Shown here: positions 23,422 through 33,176 of the stretch, piece by piece
Layout of the letters: every line of letters begins with the position of its first letter
How positions within the stretch are numbered: position 1 is the stretch's first letter
From: an uncultured SAR116 cluster alpha proteobacterium
GTDB taxonomy: Bacteria > Pseudomonadota > Alphaproteobacteria > Puniceispirillales > Marisalimonadaceae
Assembly: GCA_902615995.1 (NCBI GenBank)
Contig: CACMRF010000002.1
Coordinates: 42,142 to 106,141, forward strand
Reading direction: 5' to 3'
Length of the DNA: 64,000 nt
Made by a program: the position numbers and the translations under genes
Notes under the pieces: model-generated
The model's input: the letters and a program-made list of their open reading frames with translations, nothing else
Told to the model about the DNA's origin: nothing
The model's database searches: none

Positions 23422-25620
23422 ATGAATTTTGAAGAATTTATAAATAGCTTAAATAAAGAAGATCAAATTGAGTTTAATCGCTTAATTACCTTATTAGAGG
23501 ATGACAAGTCTAATATTAAAGAAGTTAGATCTAATGTTGCCAGATTATTAATGCCTATCCTTAATAGATCTAACCAAAATAATTTAATTGGACAACTCAT
23601 GTCACAATTTAATGATATTTACATTAGTAAAAATGGAGAAACAAATCAGATATCTGATGAAAATTTAGTAAAATCACTTCCATATCCATTAAGTGCTAAA
23701 ATTAACCAAATTATCAAAAGTAAAATTAATTTAGATCAAGATATTAATGAACCTCAATTTGGTTATCAAATTTGTTCTGTTTTAGGTTTATATTTAAGAT
23801 TCTTAGGTGTTTTATTAATTAATTTTTATGCAAATAGAATTGATAAGAAAAATATAAAAATAAACAACCTTATCGTTAAAACCATCAGGGCGCCATCTGA
23901 TGGAAGTTGGTTAAGTTTAATAAGAGAGTTGTTAAAATTATTGAATAAAGAAAATAATGATAAAAATCTTCTTTTACTAAAGAATAATTTAGAACAAAAA
24001 ATTACTAACTCAAATAATAAGAAAAATACAATTTACATGATTTTAGAAGATTTAATTTCTTTTCGTAATAAACTTGTTCATGGTGAAAAAGTAGATCAGC
24101 AATTAATTGTAGAAAAGTTCCAAGATATTATCAACGTCTTTAAAAATTTAACGTTCTTATTGTCTTGGAAAATCTTTGTAAGAGTAAATAAAAAAACATT
24201 TCATATATCTGGAAGTTTACCCAAGGAAATCAAAGAAAAAGTCTATAATGAATTACCTGACAAAGAAATATGTTTGGTGATAGATGATGATATAAAAAAC
24301 TATATTTCATTATATCCTTTACTTCATTTTAATATTTCTTCAAATGAAGTTGATATTAATGAATTATTTTTTCTTAATTCAGGGAGTATAAATAAGTTAA
24401 ACTATATTTCTTACAAAACTTCTTCCGAAATAGATGGAAAAATCATTGGTACTTATGATGAATTTCAAAACTTTTTATCAAGTTCAATACCAACACCAAA
24501 TTTACCACCCGACCCAAAGATTAATTTTGATGATTTGATCTTAGAAAAAAATAAACTCTTCGTTGGAAGAGATAACATTCAAAAAGAATTTTCAACTTAT
24601 GTTAACAAAACAAAAATAAATTATGGGGTGATTAAAGCATTAGCAGGTCAAGGTAAGACCGCCTTAATGTGTCGTTTGATAGTAGAAAATAAAAATATAA
24701 ATCATTGTATTTACCATTTTTGTATGTCTCAAGACTCTAGAGATAGACCTGAGGTGATGCTTAGATCTTTAATTGCTCAGTTATGTGAAATCTTTAAACT
24801 AAATATAACAGATTGGATTTCAGAAAATTTAAAGGATTTAAAAGAAAATCTATTTCCAAATTTATTATCTCAAATAACTAGAAATTTAAAAAATAAAAAA
24901 ATATTAATTTTTATCGACGCTTTAGATGAATCAAATAGGGATGTAGAAAAATCAATTGGCAAAGCAATACCAAGAATTAATCTAGAAAAAATTAAATTCA
25001 TTATTTCGTATAGAGTAGAAAAAGATAATAAAAATTTTTTTGTAGAAAAAACTTTAGATCACTTGCAAGATTTAAAGATTTTAAATTTTAAAACAGCAAA
25101 TCCAATGAAAGGACTTACCAATAATAATATAAAAGAATTTTTAGATAAAATTTTTGATCGTCAATCATCTGAGAAATCATTTTCAGATTTTGTGTGGCAA
25201 TGTAGTCAAAATGAACAAAAAAATGGTGCTGATCCATTTTATTTAAATTTTTTCTCTGAAAGTGTTAAAGAAAATAAAATAATTTTAAATCGAATAGAAA
25301 CTGTACCTAGAAATATCTCACAAGCGTTTGATAATATATGGTTAAATCTACCTAAGGATAATGACTTTTTAGTTCATAAAATTTTATGTCTATTAGCACT
25401 TATGTTTGATTATGGAGATGATCAAATGATGACAGAGTATTTCAATAATCAAAGAGAATATAAAGAAAACTCTTTAACTTCAACTGATATAGCCGTAGCA
25501 AGAGCATCAATAGGCAAGTTACTTACATATGATGGGGATAAATATAAGCTTTTCCATGATCGATTAAAATATTTTTTAGTGGGTGATCAACCTGATCCAC
25601 TTAAAGAATTTAATGGTTAG
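23422..25620 (+). CDS. STAND/NACHT-type NTPase with N-terminal HEPN-like region
   Basis: A 732-aa signal-transducing ATPase. Residues about 140-240 are helical with SDGSWLSLIRELLKLL and the RNKLVHG motif (Arg215/His220), matching the HEPN RNxxxH consensus. The NTPase has Walker A ALAGQGKTAL (Lys412), a DSRDRPEVMLRSLIAQL helix, Walker B ILIFIDALDES (Asp499), a sensor FIISYR and a C-terminal winged-helix-like part ending LFHDRLKYFL. STAND proteins act as switches in immunity and signalling. It lacks its own repeats, but a TPR gene follows 8 bases later and could be its sensor arm. Confidence 0.88.
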   Translation: MNFEEFINSLNKEDQIEFNRLITLLEDDKSNIKEVRSNVARLLMPILNRSNQNNLIGQLMSQFNDIYISKNGETNQISDENLVKSLPYPLSAKINQIIKSKINLDQDINEPQFGYQICSVLGLYLRFLGVLLINFYANRIDKKNIKINNLIVKTIRAPSDGSWLSLIRELLKLLNKENNDKNLLLLKNNLEQKITNSNNKKNTIYMILEDLISFRNKLVHGEKVDQQLIVEKFQDIINVFKNLTFLLSWKIFVRVNKKTFHISGSLPKEIKEKVYNELPDKEICLVIDDDIKNYISLYPLLHFNISSNEVDINELFFLNSGSINKLNYISYKTSSEIDGKIIGTYDEFQNFLSSSIPTPNLPPDPKINFDDLILEKNKLFVGRDNIQKEFSTYVNKTKINYGVIKALAGQGKTALMCRLIVENKNINHCIYHFCMSQDSRDRPEVMLRSLIAQLCEIFKLNITDWISENLKDLKENLFPNLLSQITRNLKNKKILIFIDALDESNRDVEKSIGKAIPRINLEKIKFIISYRVEKDNKNFFVEKTLDHLQDLKILNFKTANPMKGLTNNNIKEFLDKIFDRQSSEKSFSDFVWQCSQNEQKNGADPFYLNFFSESVKENKIILNRIETVPRNISQAFDNIWLNLPKDNDFLVHKILCLLALMFDYGDDQMMTEYFNNQREYKENSLTSTDIAVARASIGKLLTYDGDKYKLFHDRLKYFLVGDQPDPLKEFNG

Positions 25621-25628
25621 AATATCAT

Positions 25629-26975
25629 ATGCCTAAAATTAGAGTTGAATCAGTTAGAGATATTCATAAAAATCTAATTAAATCAGTTGATTTACTAAAT
25701 AAAAGTAAGAGTGAAACAAATTTTTTAAATTATATTTCAAAATATTCTCCTGTTCATGCCATTGTTATTAAAAAGAAAAATATTGCAAAAGATCTTTTAA
25801 TTTCTAAATCATTTTTTTTGTATCTATCTAATATTTCAAAATTAGAACACATTAATTTATTATGGAGATTAATAGATAATAATGAATTTGGTTATAGTTA
25901 TCTTTCAACTTTAAAAAAAATAAATACAACTAATGACATTTATTTTTTAATTAAAATACTTACTTTTTTTAATTACATGGGATGGCATAAGTATGGAATG
26001 GAAATCATAAAAATTCATTTTTTTAAGAATAAAAATTATGATTATTTATTTTCAAAAAATTTTCAAAATAAAACTCAAAAAAATAATTTAGATGATTTGT
26101 TATCTATTTGTGTGAGCTTTTTTAATAAAGATAAATTATTTAATATTTCAGAAAAAATTACTTTACTTAGAATAAAAGAAAAAGAGGATCGATTTGGTAA
26201 AACCCATATCAATACAATCAAAACTAACATTAATCTCGCAAATATTTATCAAGGAAATTCTGATTTAGATGAAAAGAAATTAATGAAAGCAAAACTTATT
26301 TATGAAAATAATTTAAAAATTTTAAAGAAACTATATTCATATAAAAGTTTTTATTTAATTAAAATTTTGTTTGATTATTCAAAAATACTTAGAGGTTTAA
26401 ATCAAAATGAAAAAGCTAAAAAAATTATATATTTTTTAATAAAAAAGGTTGAGCAAAATTTTGGTCATAATCATAAAATTATTTTAGATTTTAAACTTCA
26501 GTTGGCCAAATTATTTGGAAAAGAAGATATTCAAAAATCAGTTGAAATTTTAAATGAAATTATTCCAAAACAAGAAAAAGTATTTGGATTGTTAAGTGAC
26601 AATGTATTTGACTCAAAAAACTCATTAGCACTTAGGTATCGAGATATAAAAAATATATTAAGTTCATCTAAATTATTTATAGATCTTGAAAATATAGCTT
26701 CCAAAAAATATGGTGCTCAACATGTAATTACGTTGAGAATGGCAAGGCATTTAGCTACTAATCACAAATTAGAAGGCAACTATTTGAAAGCTGAAAAAAT
26801 TTACAAAAGAATGCTAGAGGAATATGAAAAAAAATTTGATTTAATGGATCCCATACTTATGGAACCTTTAATGGAGTTGAGCATAATTTATAAAAAAATG
26901 AAAAATAATATTATGTCTAAAAAAATGGCTGAAAGGGTTTTTGCTATTAGAAATAAATCGAAGAGATTAACTTAA
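25629..26975 (+). CDS. Kinesin-light-chain-type TPR protein
   Basis: A 448-aa repeat protein. From about residue 180 it has 42-residue TPRs of the kinesin light chain kind, recognisable by FGKTHINTIKTNINLANIY, FGHNHKIILDFKLQLAKLF and YGAQHVITLRMARHLATNH. The first 170 residues are helical and unassigned. It starts 8 bases after the STAND gene and so probably serves as its separate sensor/partner; such TPRs are commonly fused to NACHT or caspase modules. The stop overlaps the convergent membrane-protein gene by 9 bases. Confidence 0.85.
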   Translation: MPKIRVESVRDIHKNLIKSVDLLNKSKSETNFLNYISKYSPVHAIVIKKKNIAKDLLISKSFFLYLSNISKLEHINLLWRLIDNNEFGYSYLSTLKKINTTNDIYFLIKILTFFNYMGWHKYGMEIIKIHFFKNKNYDYLFSKNFQNKTQKNNLDDLLSICVSFFNKDKLFNISEKITLLRIKEKEDRFGKTHINTIKTNINLANIYQGNSDLDEKKLMKAKLIYENNLKILKKLYSYKSFYLIKILFDYSKILRGLNQNEKAKKIIYFLIKKVEQNFGHNHKIILDFKLQLAKLFGKEDIQKSVEILNEIIPKQEKVFGLLSDNVFDSKNSLALRYRDIKNILSSSKLFIDLENIASKKYGAQHVITLRMARHLATNHKLEGNYLKAEKIYKRMLEEYEKKFDLMDPILMEPLMELSIIYKKMKNNIMSKKMAERVFAIRNKSKRLT

Positions 26976-29900
26976 TATTAATTTTGCACTTTTATAATTT
27001 TTATCGTTACTTTTTTTAATAGGTTTAAAAGATTCTAATATCATATTTTTAAAAGCTTGGCTTTTAATTTCACCAAATTGTTTTATTTCATTAAGTAAAA
27101 CATCTGATAATTTTTCAAATTCATCAAATAATTTTTCTTTTTTTGAAATTTCCATTAAATCAGCATAAGAAAGTAGGATTTGTAATTTACCTCCTACATC
27201 AGATGTCTTTTTTAAGAGTTTTAAGTTTTTGTGATAATATTTTTTAGATAAACTTAGTTCATTTGACTCTTTTTTATTTTCATAATTTTTATAATGTATC
27301 TTGCCAAAGAAATTATTAGCTGAAATAATACCAAATTCATCATTTAATTGTTTATTAAATTCATACCATTTATTTGTATATTTTAAAGCTTTTTCAAAAT
27401 TATAATTATAAGCAAATGCAAGTCTTGAAAGAGCACCATAAGATCTCGCAAGTCCAGGGTAATCACTTAATTGTTTTTTTAATTCAATCGATTTCAATAA
27501 ATAATTTTCAGCTTCTTTGTCATCTAAGAATAAATTTCCGAAACTTGTTAATAATCTACTTTTAAAGCCAGTTAATTCAATATCATCTAAATCAAGGACT
27601 TCATTAATAAGTTTTTTAAAACTATTTTTAATTTTTATTTTTTTCTGATTACTTAATGTTAATTCAACAAGTAATTTATAATGTTCAAGTTCAAGCTCTT
27701 TCCATCTTACAAGATTTTTATCTTTGAATGAGGAATTAATTATAAATAATAATTCTTTTAATTTTCTTGAGTTGTAAAGAGATCTTATAAAAGGATATAA
27801 CAAGTCATCCTTGTTTTTAATATTGTTCCAATTTTTATATATTTCTAGTGAAAGTATTTCTTGTTCTGCAAATAAATTTTTTTGAAAAGATAATTCTAAT
27901 TTATAAATATATTCTGTAACTATTAATTGATCATTATACAGATCTTTAATATTTGCAGGAGAATTACTTAAATAATCAAAACACTTTTCTATAGTATTTT
28001 TAGCACTTTCAAAATTATTTATTGAAAGGTGTTTTTTTGAAAGTAGAATTCCGTAATTTAAAATTTTATCAATTTGATCAAGTCCACTTTTTTCGAGTAG
28101 TGAGAAAGTTTTTTCTATTTGCTGATTATTATCTGACAACATTAAAGTGTTTGCTGTTGTTAGGCAGTATGCTCTTTGTCTAAGAGGAATTTCAGATAAT
28201 TTGTTATTTAGAAAAAGTGTTTGTGTTAATTGAAAGTGATTATTTCTATTCCTAAACGATATTTTATTTTGATCATCAGGATAATTTTTAAAAAAGCCTG
28301 TTTTAAGATTTATTTCTTCAAAAATCTTTATAGTTTCAATTAAATTCAGATCTAATGCTTGTGCTAAAATTTTGATGTCGAATTGATATCCTAAACAACA
28401 AGCAATTGTTAAAAAGTCTTTGTATTGTGAAATTATTTCTTGTTTTTCTTCGCTTTGATCCATATCCAAATTTAAAGCTAGACTATTATCATCAATTGAT
28501 TGATTTTTAGATAAATTCCAATTTGATTTAAAATGAATTAATTTTTTATTTTTTAAGTTTTCAAAAATAGAATGTATATCATCTATTGATGTGTCATCGT
28601 CAGTTTGATCTAAATATTTAATAATCTCTTCAGAGAGTTTTAAACTGCACATGAGTTCAATAATCAAATATCTCTTTAAATCATTATATTTTAACTTTTC
28701 TAAATCAATAGTGTAATTAGTTTTAATTCCATTGATAACTTTTTGACCTACTAAAAAAACATTTAAATTAAAGTTGTATGGCGTTTGATCGATTTTTTTT
28801 AGCCACTCAGAACTTCCAAAATCTAGATACTCACTTCCAAATATAACAATATTAATATCTTTAAATTTTTTAAATTTTTCAAAAAATTCAACAGTAGCTG
28901 CATTTAATATGCTCTCCAAGTTAGCATCTTGTGTATTTGAAGAAGCCATATCTATTAAATTACCAAAGGGTATGAAACCAGTGATAAAATTATAGGTATT
29001 ATCCAAGGTCTCATTATCATTTGATTGAACATTTTTTTCAAGTAATTGATTAACAAGTGAAAATGAATTTGATTCGTCTAATAAATTTATCTCTAGAACT
29101 TTAGTATTTTTATCTTTTGCTTGGTTAATCAAAATTTTAGTACTTAATTCATCCATGGTTTTAATATGAACAAGACTAATACCTTTTTTATCAATCTTAT
29201 TAATTTTTTCTTGAAAAGTAAGTAGGTGTGGATGTATCCATCTTTGGGTTTTTTCTTTATTAAATTCTATTTGATCCTTAATTTCTTTTTTAAAGAAACT
29301 ATTTTTATTTCTGTAGAGAAATAAAATTAATGAAATTAAAGAAGCAAAAACCGAATAATCATTACTTGCTGTAAAGAGAGTTAATAATAAATAAATAGAA
29401 AGAATGGAAAATATAAAAGTATATATATCAATTTTCTTATCTAGAGTTTTTCCAATTTCAATAAAGTTTAAGAGTAAGGCTAAAATGGGAAGCCAAAATA
29501 TATATAAGAACTCAAAACTTCCTTCATAAATTACAAGTGATGTAAGGAACCAGGATATTAATCCTGCACAAATGGATACTCCTAAAATTTTTTGGTTATT
29601 TATAATTGATTGAATTGGTAATAGATTTCTAAATTTTGAGTTTATGATGTGAAATATAGTAAATGGAAAAAACAATATAATTATGCCTACAAATATTAAG
29701 TACCAGAAACTCAAAATAGCTAAATTTTCTGGAGCTGGTATAGGAACAAATGTATTTAAAGTTGGTATTAAAAATATTGGTGAAAATCGAGAGATTAAAA
29801 ATCCTAAAGTTAAATATAGGAAAAAATTCAAATTATCATTTGAGTTATAATTCGATGTTTTTATGTAAAACAGAAAACAAGATAAAGTTGATAAACTAAA

Positions 29901-30752
29901 AATAACTAGGTTTAATAAAATCAAATCTGCAAACATATAAGTTCGGTCTTTTGCAAATCCCATGTTTCTAAAACTTTTTAGTGGTGTTAATGCATTTGGC
30001 TTATAATAGTTAGCTGTCACCACATAAAATCCGTCTTTAGATTCTGACATTTGTTTATTAATATTGACAATAAGAAGATCTCTAGTATCAAAAGTTTTAA
30101 ACAAACTCTTGAGATGATCATTAGTTACATTGCCTAACTTAAATTTTTTTAACTCATTTTCGTTTAATTTATTTGTAATGAAAGAATTTATTACTTCTTT
30201 ATCATTATGAACAAAAAATTGAGGACTTTGGTTAAACATGTATAAAGCTTCATTTTGCAAAGGTACATTTGTTGGATTTGATATAAAAACAACATCCATT
30301 TGTTTTCGTTCTTTTTCAGCTAATGTAGTTATTAGATTTGAAATTGCAGATGTGGACGCTATAACTTCAAAGTCATCAATGATTTCGTATGTACCAAATG
30401 AAGATGCATCCTTTAGAATATTGTTATCAAGAAATCGTGCTAAAGGAAAAACACCATAAAATGTGTCAAATGCCATATCAATTTGATTATTAAAGTCAGT
30501 TTCTAAAGCTTTAATTTTTAATCTTAAGTTTTTATTTAATGTTTTGAATTCTTCAGCCTTCTTCAGAGTTTGAATTTTTTTTAGTCCATCAGAGAAAATT
30601 TTAAAATTTCCTTTTTCCTCTAATCCAAACCAATAATAAGACTCTATGATACTAATTTCTTTTTGGACATTTTCTTCATAAGTTTCAGCTTTCAAGTTAT
30701 TTGAAACTATCATTAAAAATAAAAAAGATATGATTTTGATTAAATTATTCAT
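26967..30752 (-). CDS. Large membrane protein: degenerate NTPase region plus TPRs
   Basis: A 1261-aa protein I cannot assign to a family. Residues 1-23 form a signal sequence (cleavage near LKA-ET); about 24-265 are extracytoplasmic; about 270-480 hold some seven membrane helices; about 500-740 look like a worn NTPase core (KGISLVHIKTMDELSTKILI lacks the GKS/T; IVIFGSEYLDFG at the Walker B place) followed by a winged-helix-like part; about 800-1240 are TPR-like repeats (AENYLLKSIELKKQLSDYPG, LARSYGALSRLAFAY). A transmembrane STAND-like sensor is a reasonable reading. Its start codon lies 3 bases from that of the divergent 806-aa gene. Confidence 0.75.
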   Translation of the reverse strand: MNNLIKIISFLFLMIVSNNLKAETYEENVQKEISIIESYYWFGLEEKGNFKIFSDGLKKIQTLKKAEEFKTLNKNLRLKIKALETDFNNQIDMAFDTFYGVFPLARFLDNNILKDASSFGTYEIIDDFEVIASTSAISNLITTLAEKERKQMDVVFISNPTNVPLQNEALYMFNQSPQFFVHNDKEVINSFITNKLNENELKKFKLGNVTNDHLKSLFKTFDTRDLLIVNINKQMSESKDGFYVVTANYYKPNALTPLKSFRNMGFAKDRTYMFADLILLNLVIFSLSTLSCFLFYIKTSNYNSNDNLNFFLYLTLGFLISRFSPIFLIPTLNTFVPIPAPENLAILSFWYLIFVGIIILFFPFTIFHIINSKFRNLLPIQSIINNQKILGVSICAGLISWFLTSLVIYEGSFEFLYIFWLPILALLLNFIEIGKTLDKKIDIYTFIFSILSIYLLLTLFTASNDYSVFASLISLILFLYRNKNSFFKKEIKDQIEFNKEKTQRWIHPHLLTFQEKINKIDKKGISLVHIKTMDELSTKILINQAKDKNTKVLEINLLDESNSFSLVNQLLEKNVQSNDNETLDNTYNFITGFIPFGNLIDMASSNTQDANLESILNAATVEFFEKFKKFKDINIVIFGSEYLDFGSSEWLKKIDQTPYNFNLNVFLVGQKVINGIKTNYTIDLEKLKYNDLKRYLIIELMCSLKLSEEIIKYLDQTDDDTSIDDIHSIFENLKNKKLIHFKSNWNLSKNQSIDDNSLALNLDMDQSEEKQEIISQYKDFLTIACCLGYQFDIKILAQALDLNLIETIKIFEEINLKTGFFKNYPDDQNKISFRNRNNHFQLTQTLFLNNKLSEIPLRQRAYCLTTANTLMLSDNNQQIEKTFSLLEKSGLDQIDKILNYGILLSKKHLSINNFESAKNTIEKCFDYLSNSPANIKDLYNDQLIVTEYIYKLELSFQKNLFAEQEILSLEIYKNWNNIKNKDDLLYPFIRSLYNSRKLKELLFIINSSFKDKNLVRWKELELEHYKLLVELTLSNQKKIKIKNSFKKLINEVLDLDDIELTGFKSRLLTSFGNLFLDDKEAENYLLKSIELKKQLSDYPGLARSYGALSRLAFAYNYNFEKALKYTNKWYEFNKQLNDEFGIISANNFFGKIHYKNYENKKESNELSLSKKYYHKNLKLLKKTSDVGGKLQILLSYADLMEISKKEKLFDEFEKLSDVLLNEIKQFGEIKSQAFKNMILESFKPIKKSNDKNYKSAKLILS

Positions 30753-30755
30753 AAT

Positions 30756-33176
30756 ATGCTTATAACATATAAGTTTTTTTTCATGAAGATAAGAAATACG
30801 ACAATTGATAACTATAATTATAACTTTTTTGATACTTGTTATAAATTAAATGATTACAGTGATATATCTTCCTTCAAAAAATATTCAATTATATTTGGGC
30901 TTAAGCATGGAATAATTTTAAAAAGTAATAGAAAAACGAAAGATAAAATTAAAGATCTAAGTTTTGTTTTAAACTTTTTTGGATTAAGTGAAGATGACAT
31001 TTATAATAGAAAACTATTTAGGTATATCGATAAAAACTTTGATGGTTCGTCATTCTATAAGCAATTTATTAATTTAAACTCTAAAAAAATAGAGAATGAT
31101 GTAGTTCATCAAATATCTGCATTTTTAAATTTTTTAAAAAAAAATATATTTAATATCTCTGGTATAACAATATCAGAAATTATTTTAAAAAATAAAAGTA
31201 AATATTTTAAAACTTTAAAGCCAAAATTTGAAACACTTTACGCTGATTTCTTACTTCAAGATGGACAATATAGAAAAACAATCAAGTTTATCGCATCTCT
31301 GAAACAAGCCTCATATACAAATCAAGTTTGGACAGATTTAAGACTAACCGTAGGCCAAAGTTATGGAGAGTTAGGTGAATATAAAAAAGCGATAACTATT
31401 TTTGAGAATAATTTTGATAAGTTAAAAAAAAATAAAAATATATATTATATAAAAGCTGGTAATGAGTTAGCTCTCCTTTATTTAAAAGAAGGCGATTTTA
31501 AAAAATCACAACAATTACTATCTAAACTATTATTTTATTCCAAAAAAAAATTTAATGAATCTGTTCAAAGATTTGAAGTCGAAAACGCATTAGCAAAATT
31601 TTATAATGAAATTGGGGATTTTGAAAATGCAATCTTGATACTAAAAGAACTTGAAAATCAAGTCAAAATTAATTTTGGTGAACATAGTGCATTTTATATG
31701 CAAATTTTAGGAAATATAAGTTCAATTTTAAGTAATACAAGAAATTTTAAAGAGGCGATTAATCTAAAAAGAAAAGCTTTAAAACTTCGAACCAAAGCAT
31801 TTGGTGAATTTCATCTTATTACTGTTGGAAATAGGCAAGACTTAATTTCTAATTACATAAATATAAAGAAATTTAAACAAGCTGAAAAGTTAATTGATAA
31901 AAATGACAAAGTTATTCAATTAAAAGATTTCGAAAGGGAAGTTAATATTCGTCATCTCTTAAACAAGGTTGAGCTATTATTTTACAAAAAAAAATATTTT
32001 GAATTAAAGGTATTTTTGGATGAATTAAATATAGTTAATTTATTAAAAATTAAATTTAATCGATTATTTATATTTACGATTTTTAGATTTTTAATTCTTT
32101 CTTTAACAAATACAAATAATTTTAAGGAGTCTCTTAGTTTAATAAATAAAATTTTTCCTGAGATTGTAGTCTTTTATGGGCATTCCCATGATTTATTTAT
32201 TCAAACCGTATTTGATAAGATATTTTGTTTAGTTGAGTTAGGTAAATTAAATGAAGGGCTTGTTTATATTAACCAAATCTTAAAAAAATATAAAATTAAT
32301 GAAAAAACTAACAGTTTATTTTTTATGGGTTTAATAGAACAAAGAAGTATTATTTTTGAAAAATTATCATTGTTTAAAAATTCGTGTAAAGACTTAGAAA
32401 AATATATTATTCTTCATAAAAAAAATAATGGGCTTGATGAGAATTATTATGTTTACGTTAATGATTTAGCACAAAATTATAAATTGGCAGGCCTACACAA
32501 CAAAGCAATAGAATATTTTGAAATTGAATTCAATTATTTACGTGATAATTTGTCACCAGATGATGAGGAAGTTAAAGAAACTTTATCTAACTTAGATCAA
32601 TATTTGTTTGATCAAAAATTGCATTCCAAAGCGATAGATTATTTGAGAACACAGATAAAAAAATTAAAAGATAAAGATATTCTATTATCAATGAGGTATA
32701 GAGTTAGATTAATTGATCATTTAGAAGAAATTGCAGATTTTAAAAACATTTTAAAAGAATTAAAAATTGTTATTAATTATTGTATTTTAAATATGGGAGT
32801 AGAGCATCAAGCTACACTGACAAATACTTACAAATATTGCTTTTATATGTTTAAACTAAATCAATTTAATTCATGTAAGAATTATTTATTAAAGCAATAT
32901 AAGATTTATATTCAATATTACGTTAACGATGAATTAAATCTTAGAGGTCCGTTTCTACAACTTTTAGGTAAGGTTCATTCTGAATTAAGTTTACATGAAA
33001 AAGCGCTAACTTATTTTAGTGAATGTATTAAGCACGAAGAGTATTTATATCAAAGCAATGAAGATCCTGAAGGATTAATTTCAGTTTATAAAGATTGTAT
33101 AAAATATTTTAAAAAAGATAATTTAGATTTTGTTAATGAAGTAAAAATAAAATTAGAACAAATTCAATCTTCTTAA
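30756..33176 (+). CDS. Large TPR-repeat protein
   Basis: An 806-aa protein with TPRs nearly throughout, several of the kinesin light chain kind: FGEHSAFYMQILGNISSIL and FGEFHLITVGNRQDLISNYI near residue 310-365, and later canonical repeats (AIEYFEIEFNYLRDNLSPDD). No signal peptide or enzyme domain seen. An ATG at 30783 (MKIRNTTIDNYN) is an alternative start that would leave about 30 bases between the two divergent genes. Resembles the 448-aa TPR protein on the other side of the membrane gene. The stop overlaps the convergent DUF808 gene by 24 bases. Confidence 0.82.
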   Translation: MLITYKFFFMKIRNTTIDNYNYNFFDTCYKLNDYSDISSFKKYSIIFGLKHGIILKSNRKTKDKIKDLSFVLNFFGLSEDDIYNRKLFRYIDKNFDGSSFYKQFINLNSKKIENDVVHQISAFLNFLKKNIFNISGITISEIILKNKSKYFKTLKPKFETLYADFLLQDGQYRKTIKFIASLKQASYTNQVWTDLRLTVGQSYGELGEYKKAITIFENNFDKLKKNKNIYYIKAGNELALLYLKEGDFKKSQQLLSKLLFYSKKKFNESVQRFEVENALAKFYNEIGDFENAILILKELENQVKINFGEHSAFYMQILGNISSILSNTRNFKEAINLKRKALKLRTKAFGEFHLITVGNRQDLISNYINIKKFKQAEKLIDKNDKVIQLKDFEREVNIRHLLNKVELLFYKKKYFELKVFLDELNIVNLLKIKFNRLFIFTIFRFLILSLTNTNNFKESLSLINKIFPEIVVFYGHSHDLFIQTVFDKIFCLVELGKLNEGLVYINQILKKYKINEKTNSLFFMGLIEQRSIIFEKLSLFKNSCKDLEKYIILHKKNNGLDENYYVYVNDLAQNYKLAGLHNKAIEYFEIEFNYLRDNLSPDDEEVKETLSNLDQYLFDQKLHSKAIDYLRTQIKKLKDKDILLSMRYRVRLIDHLEEIADFKNILKELKIVINYCILNMGVEHQATLTNTYKYCFYMFKLNQFNSCKNYLLKQYKIYIQYYVNDELNLRGPFLQLLGKVHSELSLHEKALTYFSECIKHEEYLYQSNEDPEGLISVYKDCIKYFKKDNLDFVNEVKIKLEQIQSS

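Noticed and set aside
15590..33176. Conjugative element or prophage
   Set aside because: No relaxase, mating-pair genes, integrase, capsid or terminase genes are visible; the FtsK-type protein alone is not enough.
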